Shown here piece after piece: positions 10,062 through 19,430 of a DNA stretch of 64,000 nucleotides. The DNA is taken from the NCBI GenBank assembly GCA_009733745.1, contig WNWL01000001.1, positions 1 through 64,000 of the forward strand, read 5' to 3'. The first letter of the stretch is position 1, and each line of letters starts with the position of its first letter. Under the pieces are notes generated by a model, which worked only from the letters and a program-made list of their open reading frames with translations, did not search any database and was not told the origin of the DNA. The DNA comes from Oceanobacillus sp. HTM 045 (GTDB lineage Bacteria > Pseudomonadota > Alphaproteobacteria > Rhodobacterales > Rhodobacteraceae). The position numbers and the translations under genes are program-made.

Positions 10062-10399
10062 GACCGGCCCTCACGCTGGCGACGCAATGCGCTGCGGGTC
10101 CCCACATACGAATGTGCGCAGGAGGAACCGCCGCTTTCCCAATCCTTCCGGCTTGACTGCGCCTCGGGCGGGTGCGCTCGGCGCCTCGAATGACGCGGCG
10201 GTGACGCAGGAATGACGGGGTTTCGGGCGCAAGTCCCTGAAAGTGTTGAGATGACGCACATCCCCCGGCATCCTTTTGAATAGGGGGGAACGGGATGATG
10301 ATTGGGAAGATGGATTTCCCCGTTATCAAAATGTTTGAGCCCAAGTGCGTCATCTCAACACTCTCAATGGGTTAGAGGCCAAATCGCCCGTTTGGTGCG
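10062..10399. other. 338-bp noncoding region with an 18-bp inverted repeat and TGACGC motifs
   Basis: No convincing gene; a 99-codon minus-strand frame here lacks coding character. Perfect inverted repeat arms lie at 10242-10259 (agtgttgagatgacgcac) and 10345-10362, separated by 85 bases of relatively AT-rich sequence. TGACG-type words recur on both sides (10201-10217, 10251-10257) and, inverted, at about 10346-10352 and 10394-10415, the last inside the primase 3' end. Iterated motifs beside a D5 primase/helicase suggest a satellite replication origin or a regulator site. Proposed from position and symmetry only. Confidence 0.45.
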
Positions 10400-12853
10400 T
10401 CACCATTGCGTCACCGTCAGCCCGACGAAGAACCGCCCGGAGCTGGTGCGCTTGTGCTGGATCCCGGCCACGCGGGCCTGGACGCGCTGGACGAAGCCGT
10501 TGATGGCGGGCAGCTTCTCGGGCTTGTAACCCTCGGCCAGCGCCCAGTTCTGGAAGCGCAGGTGGGCGTCGCGCGTGGCGATGGTCGGCCCGCCGTTCAC
10601 GATGGGCACGACCTTCACGCAGGCATCCACCCACGCGGCGACGGGATCCTCGCTCAGCACCCATTCGAGGAGTTCCTCGTGGCAGCTCTGCGGGATCGCG
10701 TAGTTGCGCTGGCGGATCAGCCGCGATGCGCACTCCACTGCCCATGCCAGCAGCAGGTCCGGTTCCTCGGCCGCGATACGCTTGCCGATGTCCTCGACGC
10801 GCTCCTCCAGCGGGATCGTCCGCGTGAAGGTGATCAGCAGCAGGCGGCGCTGCACGCCCCGGTCCACGCCGCCCTTGAAGCTCGGCAGCTGGTTCGCCGC
10901 GAAGAGGTTCTGCGCCACGGAGCGGAACTCGACCCGGCTTTTGTAGACGTCGCGCCCCTCGATGGGATCGCCGGTGACGACCGCCTTGAAGGTGTCGGAC
11001 GCGATGGCCTCGGCCGAGAGCTCGTTCGAGGCGTTGAGCAGCTTGCCGACGAGGCCAATGACATGCCGCTCGTCGCCCATTTTCGAGGCAGGAACGGAGC
11101 AGATCGCGCTTTCAGGCAGGAGGTCGCAGGCCAGTTGGAGCACCTGGCTCTTGCCGTTCTCGGCGCTCTTGCCGTGCAGCACCACCGCGCGCGGCTGCAT
11201 CAGCCTTGTGGCGTAGCCGAGCGCCGCCGCGCCGCAGACCTCCGCGAGCAGCGCGCATTTCGCCTCGGCGTCGGGGTCACCCTTGAAGCTGCCCGCGAGC
11301 TGCCTTGCCAGCAGCGATACTGCGGGGGATGTGCCGCAAGCGCCGGGCTGCCAATGGCTGGGCAGCGTGTGGCGGCACCGATGCTCGCGGTGATGCGGCT
11401 CAAGGTGCGGCACTCCCTCCGCGTCGAAGCGGATGAAGCCCGAGGCGCAGTTAATGCCCGAGGGCGGCTTTTCGAAGGATTCGGGCTCGGCGCAGAGCGC
11501 GGCGCGTTCGTGCAGGACCGAGTCGACACGGCTCTTGGTCAGCTTGACGTTCGAGGGCTCGCCCGCGGGCGTGAGGAACCCGGCGCCGTCATAGGCGTGG
11601 ACCGGCAGGCGCAACTCATGATCGGGGATCGCCTCCCAATGGGTGCCGCCGTAGCGCCAGAACTCGCCCTCGGCATGGACGATGCGCCCGAGGCGTTCCG
11701 TCAGATCCTCGCGCACGCGCCGCGACATCTCCACGTCCGAGCCGATGAAGAGCCGCTTCCGTTCGGTGTCGACCTCCTCGGCACAAAAGCGTTCGGCGGC
11801 CTCGATGCGGTCGCGCACGGCGGCTTCGCCCTCGCGGACCAGCACATCGTTGAAGTCCTGTTCCTCGGGCGGGGTGGCGATCAGAACGGTCATGCCGCGA
11901 TGCGCGAGCTGGCTCGCGGCGCGAGTCATCTGACCCTCGGCCTTGCTGCCGGGCAGTTCGCCGTCGCGGGCGATGATCACTGTGGCGTTCTCGGGGACGG
12001 GCGCGCAGCCGATGTTCGAGATGCCGAGGCAGGCCCAGGTCTCCTGTCCGGTCGCCTGCCAGATCGAGAGCGCGGTCTCGACTCCCTTGCAGACGATCAG
12101 CGGTTCGCGGCCGGGGAGACGCACGGCGGCCTTCGCGGCCCAGCCATCGACGGCCTTGTTGGTGCGCTTGACCACCTTGACCCGGGCCTTCCGCCCCTCT
12201 GCCGTCAGATAGACCTGCTGGATCGCCAGCACCTCGCCCGCCTCGTCGGTGGCGAGCGCGACCATGGCGCCGAACTTGCCGAAGGCATATTGGCGATAGC
12301 GGATGCAGTCAGGCGGCGTGGCGGTGATCCCACGGTGGCGCAGGTAGGCGAGAACCGGCGTCGAGACGAGCGTCTCGGTTCGGCGCACGATCTCGGCCAC
12401 CTTCGCGGCGCCTTCCTCGGGCGTCGGCTCCTTCGGCCTGGCCGAGCCCGAGGCGGAATGCGCGGGCGCCGCTGGCGGCGTCGCCGTCCACGACGGACCG
12501 GCGTCCGGTTCGCCCAGCCATGACCGCGCCCAGTTCCACGCGGCCTTGTCGTCCAGCCCGAGGCGATAGCCGATCAGCTCCAGCCCCGCGCCCCCGGCGC
12601 CGTGCTCGTGGTCATACCAGCGGCCCTTGTTCGCGCCGTCGACTTCCACGGCGACGCTGCCTTTGGTACCGAAGCGCAGGGTCTGCGCGCTGGAAAGCTC
12701 CCGGTTCGGCTCCCCCAGCAACTCGCGGGCCAGGTCCGCGATGCGGTCCGCCAGCATGTCGGCCAGCTGGGCGGCGGACATTCGGGTGGCAGCATGGGCG
12801 TGGCTACCGGGTGGCGTGCCGTTGAAGTCGAGAGGGTCGCCCTGCACCGTCAT
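10400..12853 (-). CDS. D5-type primase/helicase (Toprim plus SF3 helicase)
   Basis: 817 residues. The N-terminal third carries a zinc-free primase-like region and a Toprim-like segment (ENATVIIARDGELPGSK, after LIVCKGVETALSIW). The C-terminal half contains a D5_N region and an SF3 helicase with Walker A HGKSAENGKSQ and ARGV-type PSFKGGVDRGVQRRL. Proteins of this architecture prime and unwind DNA at the origin of phages and satellites. It overlaps the upstream 155-aa gene by 4 bases (ATGA) and is followed by an intergenic region with an inverted repeat that could be its origin. No internal lesion found. Confidence 0.88.
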   Translation of the reverse strand: MTVQGDPLDFNGTPPGSHAHAATRMSAAQLADMLADRIADLARELLGEPNRELSSAQTLRFGTKGSVAVEVDGANKGRWYDHEHGAGGAGLELIGYRLGLDDKAAWNWARSWLGEPDAGPSWTATPPAAPAHSASGSARPKEPTPEEGAAKVAEIVRRTETLVSTPVLAYLRHRGITATPPDCIRYRQYAFGKFGAMVALATDEAGEVLAIQQVYLTAEGRKARVKVVKRTNKAVDGWAAKAAVRLPGREPLIVCKGVETALSIWQATGQETWACLGISNIGCAPVPENATVIIARDGELPGSKAEGQMTRAASQLAHRGMTVLIATPPEEQDFNDVLVREGEAAVRDRIEAAERFCAEEVDTERKRLFIGSDVEMSRRVREDLTERLGRIVHAEGEFWRYGGTHWEAIPDHELRLPVHAYDGAGFLTPAGEPSNVKLTKSRVDSVLHERAALCAEPESFEKPPSGINCASGFIRFDAEGVPHLEPHHREHRCRHTLPSHWQPGACGTSPAVSLLARQLAGSFKGDPDAEAKCALLAEVCGAAALGYATRLMQPRAVVLHGKSAENGKSQVLQLACDLLPESAICSVPASKMGDERHVIGLVGKLLNASNELSAEAIASDTFKAVVTGDPIEGRDVYKSRVEFRSVAQNLFAANQLPSFKGGVDRGVQRRLLLITFTRTIPLEERVEDIGKRIAAEEPDLLLAWAVECASRLIRQRNYAIPQSCHEELLEWVLSEDPVAAWVDACVKVVPIVNGGPTIATRDAHLRFQNWALAEGYKPEKLPAINGFVQRVQARVAGIQHKRTSSGRFFVGLTVTQW

Positions 12854-13317
12854 TGCTGCGGCCCTTTCACGGTGCAGAGCAGGATCGGCACTTCGGGAGA
12901 GACCGCCTTCACGCGGTTGGTCCAGGCGATCTCCTGCTCGGGCCGGGTCTCGATGATCAGCCCGTTGCGCTGCGCCATGGCCATCAGGGCGATGCTGGAA
13001 TAGGCCTCGGGCGGCGGGGCGCAGGAGACGATGGCGACGCCGTCGGCCATCCCGATCAGCCGGTCGAGCGCCCTGCTGTCATACTGATCGTGGCCGAGCG
13101 CGCAGTCGGTATCGTCGCCCACCATGACGATGAAGGGCTGCTGCAGCAGCTTGATGCCGCGATGGAGCCCGGTCGCGCACTGGGGGATCACCAGGAATCC
13201 GACACCGTGATCGCGGATCGCTTGGACGATGGGCAGCAGGTGCGCGGCCTCCGCAGCGACCTTGGTTTCCAGCTGTTCGAGGATCGAGCCGGTGAACTGG
13301 ATGGGAGTGTCAGGCAT
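12850..13317 (-). CDS. Hypothetical protein upstream of the primase
   Basis: 155 residues. Seen: a predicted alpha/beta pattern with VGFLVIPQCATGLHRGI, IVMVGDDTDCALG and a final PILLCTVKGPQQ. It overlaps the primase start by 4 bases and its own start overlaps the upstream small gene's stop, so the three are translationally coupled. Homologues that I recall beside D5 primases in Rhodobacterales elements are unnamed. A Rossmann-like or mobile-element accessory role is possible; I assign none. Confidence 0.7.
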   Translation of the reverse strand: MPDTPIQFTGSILEQLETKVAAEAAHLLPIVQAIRDHGVGFLVIPQCATGLHRGIKLLQQPFIVMVGDDTDCALGHDQYDSRALDRLIGMADGVAIVSCAPPPEAYSSIALMAMAQRNGLIIETRPEQEIAWTNRVKAVSPEVPILLCTVKGPQQ

Positions 13318-13534
13318 TGGTGAAGCCCTCCTGCAGGGCGATCCAGTCCGTCAGCGTGGAGCGGCGCGTGGCGATGCGGCTGCCCAGCCGGAAATGCGGC
13401 AGCGGACGCTTCGAGCGCGTGCAGAGGTAGTAGACGCGGCGCTGGAAACGGAACTCGTCGGAGTCGAAGAGGAAGCGGGCGATCTCGGCGGCGCCCACCA
13501 TCATGTCAGGCGCGAGCGTGGCGGGCGCGGTCAT
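13310..13534 (-). CDS. Small hypothetical DNA-binding-like protein
   Basis: 74 residues from ATG 13534; a longer frame to 13876 is in the wrong frame for the AlpA-like gene and not credible. The sequence GAAEIARFLF..RRVYYL..LPHFRLGSRIATRRSTLTDWI has the helix-turn-helix plus wing layout of the MerR/AlpA-like excisionase or regulator group, with RLGSRIATRRS as the wing. It overlaps both neighbours by a few bases. Probably a second small regulator or excisionase of the element. Confidence 0.65.
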   Translation of the reverse strand: MTAPATLAPDMMVGAAEIARFLFDSDEFRFQRRVYYLCTRSKRPLPHFRLGSRIATRRSTLTDWIALQEGFTNA

Positions 13535-13812
13535 CGGCCCCTCCCGGCGCGCGGGGCGCTCGGCTTGCGGGAGGCCTCCTGCTCGCGGGCGAGCAGCCAG
13601 TCGCGCACCGCCTCGATGCGGTAGTAGACGCGCCGGCCGATCACCACGAAGGGCGTGGACTGGCGCAGCTGGCGGTCGCGTTGGCAGGTGCGCAGCGACA
13701 CTCCGCGGCGGGCGGCGTATTCCTCCTCCGATATGAAGCCGTCGAGGAAATCGGTGGGCGGGGCGACGGTGGCGGCCCTCTCGGCGCGTCCGGATGCAAG
13801 GGGGTGGGTCAT
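13531..13812 (-). CDS. AlpA-like helix-turn-helix regulator / excisionase
   Basis: 93 residues. Seen: EEYAARRGVSLRTCQRDRQ as the helix-turn-helix, then TPFVVIGRRVYYRIEAVRDWLLARE as wing and following helix, the arrangement of AlpA/MerR-type excisionase-like proteins. In gram-negative satellites AlpA-type genes sit between integrase and primase and act as activator or excision factor, which is this gene's position. It overlaps the next gene by 4 bases. Confidence 0.75.
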   Translation of the reverse strand: MTHPLASGRAERAATVAPPTDFLDGFISEEEYAARRGVSLRTCQRDRQLRQSTPFVVIGRRVYYRIEAVRDWLLAREQEASRKPSAPRAGRGR

Positions 13813-13926
13813 CGGCGTCTCCTTCGTGCCAGGCGACGCAACGCGCCGCCGATGCCCGAGAGAAGCCGACGTTCAACCCCCCAAAAAACGCCCCGAAAAT
13901 GCCCCCGTAGCAATAATCTCAGGGGA

Positions 13927-14604
13927 TTACGCAGTCCTTAGGCGAACTGCGCGCCAAGCGTCGCGAAGGTTGTTCACGATGGTCGTGGTGGTGGGACAAT
14001 CCCGCCGCGGATAGGTCTCGCGGTACCACGCCTGCAGCGCACGGGCTTCGGCGGCGAGACTGTCCTCGATCTCACCGGCCTCAGCGCGGCGCTGGAACTC
14101 GTAGGCGATGATGTCCCGTCCCTTGGTCGGGCAGCCCGGCACGCCGGTACGCGTGATCTCTTCGGCATCGGGCGGCAGGATGTGGATGTCGTGCACGATG
14201 TTCGCGCCGACGCTGGCCTCGCCCTTCCGGACATTGGTGATGCGCAGCTTCCGCCACGCGGGCGCCGGGATCGCGTGCCACGGGCCGAAGGGCGGATCGT
14301 CCTGACCGAAGGCGGTGAGCTCGCCGGCCTCCAGCTTCGCCTTCATCGCGGCGAGCATGCCGTTCCAGACGCGGCGCAGATCCGCCCGCGCCGAGCGCGT
14401 CCGGTTGGCGGCCTCGTAGGAGGCGTTCGCGGTCTCCTATTCCCGCACCGACATACTGAGGTAGCTGGGCAGCTTCGGCGCGTTCTTGCGGGCCTCCGTC
14501 TCGCGCGCGTGCGCCTCCCACATCTCGGCGGGCAGGTATTCCTTAATCGCGTCGGATAGCGGGATGGCGTCGGCTGGTGACCCGTAGGTCTTCTGATCAG
14601 TCAT
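13927..14604 (-). pseudogene. Unknown element gene interrupted by an in-frame TAG
   Basis: ATG 14604 overlaps the integrase stop (ATGA). The first 55 codons end in SMSVRE and then meet TAG at 14437-14439. The same frame continues without break (ETANASYEAANRTRSARADL) for 169 further codons to 13927. Composition stays coding-like across the stop, so this is one 225-codon gene with a nonsense mutation rather than two genes. The C-terminal part includes DPPFGPWHAIPAPAWRKL and TGVPGCPTKGRDIIAYEF; I do not recognise a family. Readthrough or a restart at ATG 14358 could give a partial product. Confidence 0.75.
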
Positions 14605-15893
14605 TTCTGCTCTGCCTCGTTTGCGCTGAACTCCTCTGGCGAGCGCTGCAACACGAAGGCGCCTACCGTCTCGTCGGCCTTGCGCAGCGGATCGTCGAAG
14701 TGATGGGCGTATCGCTGGGTGGTCTGGACCTGCGTATGGCCAAGCATCTGGCCGATCAAGGGCAGCGACGCGCCCGCCGAGACGAGGATGCTGGCGAAGG
14801 AATGGCGGATGTCGTGGATCCGGACATTCGGCTTGAACTCGGTCTTGGGCTCGCCCTTGCGGCCGAGGACCGGCTTGCCCTTCGCGTCCAGTACCGGCAC
14901 CTCCGCGCCGAGCCCCGCCCTGCGGCAGACCGAGACCCATGTGCGCTTGATCTCGGTGAGCGGTTTCCCTGTCGGGCCGGGGAAGACGTAGGGGCTGGGC
15001 TGCGTGCCTTCGGCCTCGGCATTCGCCTTGGCGGCGGCCTTCATCTCGACCAGCAGCTGCACCGCCGGGCCCGAGAGCGGGACGCGGTGCAGCTTGCGCT
15101 GCTTGGTGTGCGCCGAGGGCTTGGTCCAGACGCCGTTCTCGAGGTCGAACATCTCCCATGTCGCGGCCAGCACCTCGCCGCGCCGCGCGCCGGTGAGCAT
15201 CAGCAGCTTGATCGCGTTCGCGGACATGGGCTCGGAATGGTCGTTCAGCGCCTGCGCCAGCGCGGCGATCTCGGTGCGGTTCAGATAGCGGTTCCGCTTC
15301 TCCTCCTGATTGCGGCGCAAGCCCGAGGCGGGATTGTCGTCGCGCCATTTCCAGCGGATCGCGAGGTTGAACGCCTTGCGCAGCACCTCGACGGTGCGGT
15401 TGGCGCGGACCGGCGTGCCGCGGATCTCGGTGATGTCGCGGTGGAGCGCGTCCACATCGTCATGAGTGATCTGCGCGACCTTCATCTTGCCGAAGCGCGG
15501 CAGGGTGATCTTCTCCCACATCATGCGCTCGTCGGCCTGACTGCGCTCGGCCTTCTTGGGTAGGTGCTCGCGCGCATAGCGTTCCCACATCTCCTGCACC
15601 GTCGGCGCCTCGCGCTGCGCCTGCCGCTCTCCCATCGGATCGTGGCCGAGATCGACCTCGCGCTTCATGTCCTTCGCGGTCTGGCGCGCGGCGGCCACTG
15701 TCCAGTCCGGCCAGGCGCCGATGGTGATCCTGCGCTGTCGCCCCTCCGCTCGGTAATCCAGGATGAAGGACTGGGCCCCGCCTGGCGTCACCCGAAGGGC
15801 GAACCCCTTCACCTCCGCGTCCCACATCATGCTCTGCCCGCGCACCGGCGGCAGGGCCTTCCGAGCGGCGGCTTCGGTCAGTTTCTCCGGCAT
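14601..15893 (-). CDS. Site-specific tyrosine recombinase (integrase), P4-like
   Basis: 430 residues. The N-terminal arm-binding domain (GFALRVTPGGAQSFILDYR..TIGAWP) is of the DUF4102/P4-integrase type. The core-binding domain follows, then the catalytic domain with R237 (TGARRGE), H360..R363 (HDIRHSFAS), H386 (GHTQVQTTQRY) and nucleophile Y395, all present. An insert with KGKPVLGRKGEPKTEF precedes the HxxR box. It lies next to attR and would recombine the 41-bp tRNA repeat. Intact. Confidence 0.95.
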   Translation of the reverse strand: MPEKLTEAAARKALPPVRGQSMMWDAEVKGFALRVTPGGAQSFILDYRAEGRQRRITIGAWPDWTVAAARQTAKDMKREVDLGHDPMGERQAQREAPTVQEMWERYAREHLPKKAERSQADERMMWEKITLPRFGKMKVAQITHDDVDALHRDITEIRGTPVRANRTVEVLRKAFNLAIRWKWRDDNPASGLRRNQEEKRNRYLNRTEIAALAQALNDHSEPMSANAIKLLMLTGARRGEVLAATWEMFDLENGVWTKPSAHTKQRKLHRVPLSGPAVQLLVEMKAAAKANAEAEGTQPSPYVFPGPTGKPLTEIKRTWVSVCRRAGLGAEVPVLDAKGKPVLGRKGEPKTEFKPNVRIHDIRHSFASILVSAGASLPLIGQMLGHTQVQTTQRYAHHFDDPLRKADETVGAFVLQRSPEEFSANEAEQK

Positions 15894-15909
15894 CTCGGCG
15901 CTCCCTCCA

Positions 15910-16036
15910 TGTCAACGCTGTGTCAACACATCATATGGCTGTTTTTGTCGTTGGCTGGCGGCGAATAACAGGCGGTTGCGCCGGATAGCTTCGAAAAAAC
16001 AATGCTCTAGGATGCTGCGCTGAAGAATGCGTCAAC
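15910..16036. promoter_or_regulatory. Candidate integrase arm-type sites, right arm
   Basis: The heptamer tgtcaac occurs at 15910-15916 and 15921-15927, the same 11-bp spacing as the pair at 115-132. A partial copy, gtcaac, is at 16031-16036. They lie between the integrase start and the att core, so they could also place integrase autoregulation in this region. Confidence 0.5.
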
Positions 16037-16066
16037 AATCAAGGCTCTAGATATTGTGGTGAATCT

Positions 16067-16115
<49 letters not shown>

Positions 16116-16155
16116 TTCCAAACAGACAACTACGACAACACGCGCAGCAGGTCGG

Positions 16156-17382
16156 TCAGCGGAGCAACCGCCTGATCGTGTTGCTGGCCGCGATCTCGCC
16201 GCTGTTGGCGTAGGCTTCGTGGTTGGTCTCTATGGTAGCGATGTCGTAGGCGTAGTTCACCATCACGCCCCAGCTTGCTTTGATCGCGAGGGGGCTCTGG
16301 TCGGCATCAGGGTTGACGCGCTCGAGGCGTGCGCCGTTGCCGAGGTGGAAACGGGCGACGGGATCGAGGGCGCCGCCCGAGGGGGCGCGTTCCGAGACGA
16401 GATAACGCGCCGCGATGCGTTCAGCATCCTCGCTCGTGGCAGGCTCAACAATTCCTGCGGCGTCGGCCCATTTGCGCAGTCCGGGTACGGGTGACAACGT
16501 CACGAACTGGCGTAGCGACGAGAATTCCCGCCGCAGGTCCTCGACGACCTGCTTGATAAGGAAATTTCCGAACGAGATGCCGCGCAGGCCGCGCTGGCAG
16601 TTGGAGATGGAGTAGAAGACGGCCGTGCGTGCCGCTTCGGGGTCTATCGTTTCCCGGTCCTCCGCGAGGATTGGCGCGATGGCCGACGGCATTGCATCGG
16701 TGAATGCTACCTCGACGAAAATCAAAGGCTCATCGCCGAGTGCCGGATGGAAGAAGCCGTACAGCCGGCGGTCCGGCGCACCCACGCGTTGGCGCAGGTC
16801 GTCCCAGCCATTGATCTCGTGCACCGCCTCGTAGCGGATGATCTTCTCCAGGATGGCCGCCGGCGTGTGCCAGTCGATCCGTCGGAGTTCCAGGAAGCCG
16901 CGATTGAACCAGGACGAGAACAGGTGGACGAAGTCGGCGTCGAGCGTCCCGAGGGCGCTGTCCCGTTTCATTGCGTCGATCAGGTGCGCGCGCATTTCGA
17001 CGAGGGCTGCCGTGCCGCCCGGCGCGCGGTTGAGGCGGCGCAACAGTTCCTGGCTCCTCGGTTCGGCCGCGACATGGATCGCGCGAGCGTTGGCTTCGCT
17101 TCTGTCGGACCTCCACTGCTCGACAGCGGCGTCGAGTCCGGCAGTGTCAACGCCGAAGCGTTCGCGCAACTCGGTGAAGAACTGAAGGCGCCCGTCTTCG
17201 GGCAGGGCGGAGAAGCCTTCCAGCACACTTTGCGCGAGCCCGAGGCCGGTGGCTTCGCCGCGGCCTTCGAGCAGGTCTTCCGCGCATTCCAGCGGTCTGC
17301 GGGTGTCCGATATCAGCGATCGGCCGACCTCGGTGACGCGGGCGAGAAGGTCCCCGAAGAGCGATGAACTGCGCGACGCCAC
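16156..17382 (-). CDS. Malonyl-CoA decarboxylase
   Basis: 408 residues. The helical N-terminal domain is followed by the catalytic acetyltransferase-like domain with YEAVHEINGWDDLRQR, RRLYGFFHPALGDEPLIFVEVAFT, FYSISNCQRGLRGISFGNFLIK and the C-terminal FHLGNGARLERVN..D, all hallmarks of the MCD family. It converts malonyl-CoA to acetyl-CoA and CO2. It is the last gene of a dctP-dctQ-dctM-MCD operon, which points to import and use of malonate. No malonyl-CoA synthetase (MatB) is in the operon, so activation must come from elsewhere. It lies 41 bases from attR, so insertion of the element did not interrupt it. Confidence 0.93.
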   Translation of the reverse strand: MASRSSSLFGDLLARVTEVGRSLISDTRRPLECAEDLLEGRGEATGLGLAQSVLEGFSALPEDGRLQFFTELRERFGVDTAGLDAAVEQWRSDRSEANARAIHVAAEPRSQELLRRLNRAPGGTAALVEMRAHLIDAMKRDSALGTLDADFVHLFSSWFNRGFLELRRIDWHTPAAILEKIIRYEAVHEINGWDDLRQRVGAPDRRLYGFFHPALGDEPLIFVEVAFTDAMPSAIAPILAEDRETIDPEAARTAVFYSISNCQRGLRGISFGNFLIKQVVEDLRREFSSLRQFVTLSPVPGLRKWADAAGIVEPATSEDAERIAARYLVSERAPSGGALDPVARFHLGNGARLERVNPDADQSPLAIKASWGVMVNYAYDIATIETNHEAYANSGEIAASNTIRRLLR

Positions 17383-17383
17383 G

Positions 17384-18742
17384 TCAGTCGCCTCCCAGCT
17401 GAACCTCCGGGCCCATCACCGCCTCGGGCAGCCATGTCGCGATGCCGGGGAAGGCGCTCAGGATCACGATGGCGAGCACCATACAGACGACATAGGGCAG
17501 CGAGCCGAGCAGGATGGTCTTGAGCTTGATGTCCGGTGCGATCCCATTGATGACGTAGAGATTCAACCCGACCGGCGGCGTGATCAGTCCGATTTCCATG
17601 TTGATCGTCAGGACCACCGCGAACCAGTAGAGATCGTATCCGTCGGCGCCGTTCTGGAACGCGTCACTGACGATATCGGCCAGGATCGGCGCTGCCATCA
17701 GGATGACGGCTACCGGAGGCAGGAAAAATCCGGCGATCAGCAGGAAGATGTTGATCGCGATCATCAGGGTCCAGCGATCCACGTCGAGCGTGGCGATCCA
17801 GCGGGCGATCTCTTGCGTGACCTCGAGGCTCGACAGCATGAAGGAGAACACGCCCGCCGCGCCGATGATGTAGAGGATCATCACGCTCTCGCGGGTCGAG
17901 TCCCGCAGGATCGTCCAGAGCGCCCGCGGCTTCCAGAGCCGGTAGATGATCACCGCTACCACGACGCAGAGCAGCGCGCCCACCGCGGCGGTCTCGGATG
18001 GTGTCGCGACGCCACCGTAGAGCGCGTAGAGTACGCCCGCGATGATCAGAAGGAAGGGCAGCACGCGCGGCAGGAGCGCGACCTTCTCCCTCCATGAATA
18101 AACGGTCCGCCCGAGCGCCGTGCTCGCCGCACCGGCCCGCCATGTCGAGAAGATTGACCAGGCCATGAAAAGCGCGACCAGCAGCAGCCCGGGGAACACG
18201 CCCGCGAGGAAGAGCCGGCCCACCGATGTCTCGGTCGCGATCGAGTAGACGATCATCGTCACCGAGGGCGGGATCAGGATGCCGAGCGTGCCACCCGCGG
18301 CGATGGACCCGGCGGCGACCGTGTCCGGGTAGCCGCGCTTGCGCATCTCCGGGATGCCCATCTTGCCGATCGCCGCGCAGGTCGCGGGCGACGAGCCCGA
18401 CATCGCCGAGAAGAGCGCACAGGCGCCAAGATTCGATACCACCAGCCCGCCCGGCACCCGCGTCAGCCAGCGCTCCAGCGCCTCGTACAGGTCCGCCCCC
18501 GCGCGGGTCGAGGCGATCGCGGCCCCCATGATGATGAACATCGGGATGGAGAGCAGCTCGAAGCTTTCGAGCTTGGCGAACAGCGTTTCCGGAATGATCT
18601 CCAGCGCACCGAGGCCCTGCGAGTCGAAGATCACCAGGAAAAAGGCCGAGACGATGAGGAGGCCCGCCGCCACCGGAACCCCGGAGAACAGCACGAGCAC
18701 CGTGACAAGCGCGACAACCCCGCCGAGCGTGATCGGATCCAT
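17384..18742 (-). CDS. TRAP transporter large membrane subunit (DctM)
   Basis: 452 residues with about twelve hydrophobic segments. DctM-family signatures are present: FIIMGAAIASTRAGADLYEALERW, the AIGKMGIPEMRKRGY loop, and GSIAAGGTLGILIPPSVTMIVY. It forms the ion-coupled translocation pathway. The gene is preceded immediately by DctQ and followed one base later by malonyl-CoA decarboxylase, so the likely substrate is malonate or a related dicarboxylate. Confidence 0.93.
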   Translation of the reverse strand: MDPITLGGVVALVTVLVLFSGVPVAAGLLIVSAFFLVIFDSQGLGALEIIPETLFAKLESFELLSIPMFIIMGAAIASTRAGADLYEALERWLTRVPGGLVVSNLGACALFSAMSGSSPATCAAIGKMGIPEMRKRGYPDTVAAGSIAAGGTLGILIPPSVTMIVYSIATETSVGRLFLAGVFPGLLLVALFMAWSIFSTWRAGAASTALGRTVYSWREKVALLPRVLPFLLIIAGVLYALYGGVATPSETAAVGALLCVVVAVIIYRLWKPRALWTILRDSTRESVMILYIIGAAGVFSFMLSSLEVTQEIARWIATLDVDRWTLMIAINIFLLIAGFFLPPVAVILMAAPILADIVSDAFQNGADGYDLYWFAVVLTINMEIGLITPPVGLNLYVINGIAPDIKLKTILLGSLPYVVCMVLAIVILSAFPGIATWLPEAVMGPEVQLGGD

Positions 18743-19297
18743 TCAGCCCTCCGGCTCTGTGGGATGTGTCTGCGGAAGTGCGGCCTCCCGGCCCGATGCC
18801 ACGCTTATCAGGTCGGCGACGAGCTGGAGCAGGTACAGCCCGAGGCCGAGCGGCATGGCGAGCCATGGAATCCATTGCGGCGGGTCCCAGGGCGTGTTCG
18901 TGGTCCAGCCGCGCTCGAAGGCCAGCAACGTCACCTCGCCGCCGTACCAGATCATCGTGACGACGACGACCAGCGTCAGGACGAGCGTCAGCGCCGCGAG
19001 CAGCCGTCGGGCGGTCGCGGGGAGGAGCATGGGCACGAGGTCAACGTTGACGTGCCCGCGCATCCGCTGGACGTAGGACAGGCCGAGGAAGGTTGCCCCG
19101 ATCATAAGGTAGACGACGAGTTCGGTCTGCCAGATCGTCGACTCGTTCATGACGTAGCGGACGTAGACGAGCTGACAGGTGATCAGCACCGACGCCAGGA
19201 TCATGAGCGCCGAGATCACGCCACAGGCCATCGAGACCGCGCCGACAATCCGCTGGAAGAGGTTGCCCCGGTCGCCGGGCATGGTCATTGCTCGCAC
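18743..19297 (-). CDS. TRAP transporter small membrane subunit (DctQ)
   Basis: 184 residues with four predicted transmembrane helices and the family pattern FLGLSYVQRMRGHVNVDLVP in the central loop. It pairs with DctM. The stop abuts the DctM start. The first codons (MRAMTM) offer two ATG starts; the upstream one is taken. A stem-loop upstream separates it from dctP, as often seen in TRAP operons. Confidence 0.9.
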   Translation of the reverse strand: MRAMTMPGDRGNLFQRIVGAVSMACGVISALMILASVLITCQLVYVRYVMNESTIWQTELVVYLMIGATFLGLSYVQRMRGHVNVDLVPMLLPATARRLLAALTLVLTLVVVVTMIWYGGEVTLLAFERGWTTNTPWDPPQWIPWLAMPLGLGLYLLQLVADLISVASGREAALPQTHPTEPEG

Positions 19298-19430
19298 CCC
19301 GTCATCGCATCCCCGTCGTCAGGTCGAATGGTGAAGTATCCGGTCGCCGGGGGAAAGGGGGCCGTCCGACATGGGGGCGCCCTTTCACTCGAACCGCGCT
19401 CCGGGCCCAGGCCGGCGCGGATCAGCAGAC

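Noticed and set aside
10054-10353. A 99-codon gene between small terminase and primase
   Set aside because: Its composition is not coding-like, it overlaps the inverted repeat, and no ribosome site is seen.
10406-12523. A 705-codon plus-strand frame opposite the primase
   Set aside because: It is a shadow frame with no domains, while the primase/helicase motifs are on the minus strand.
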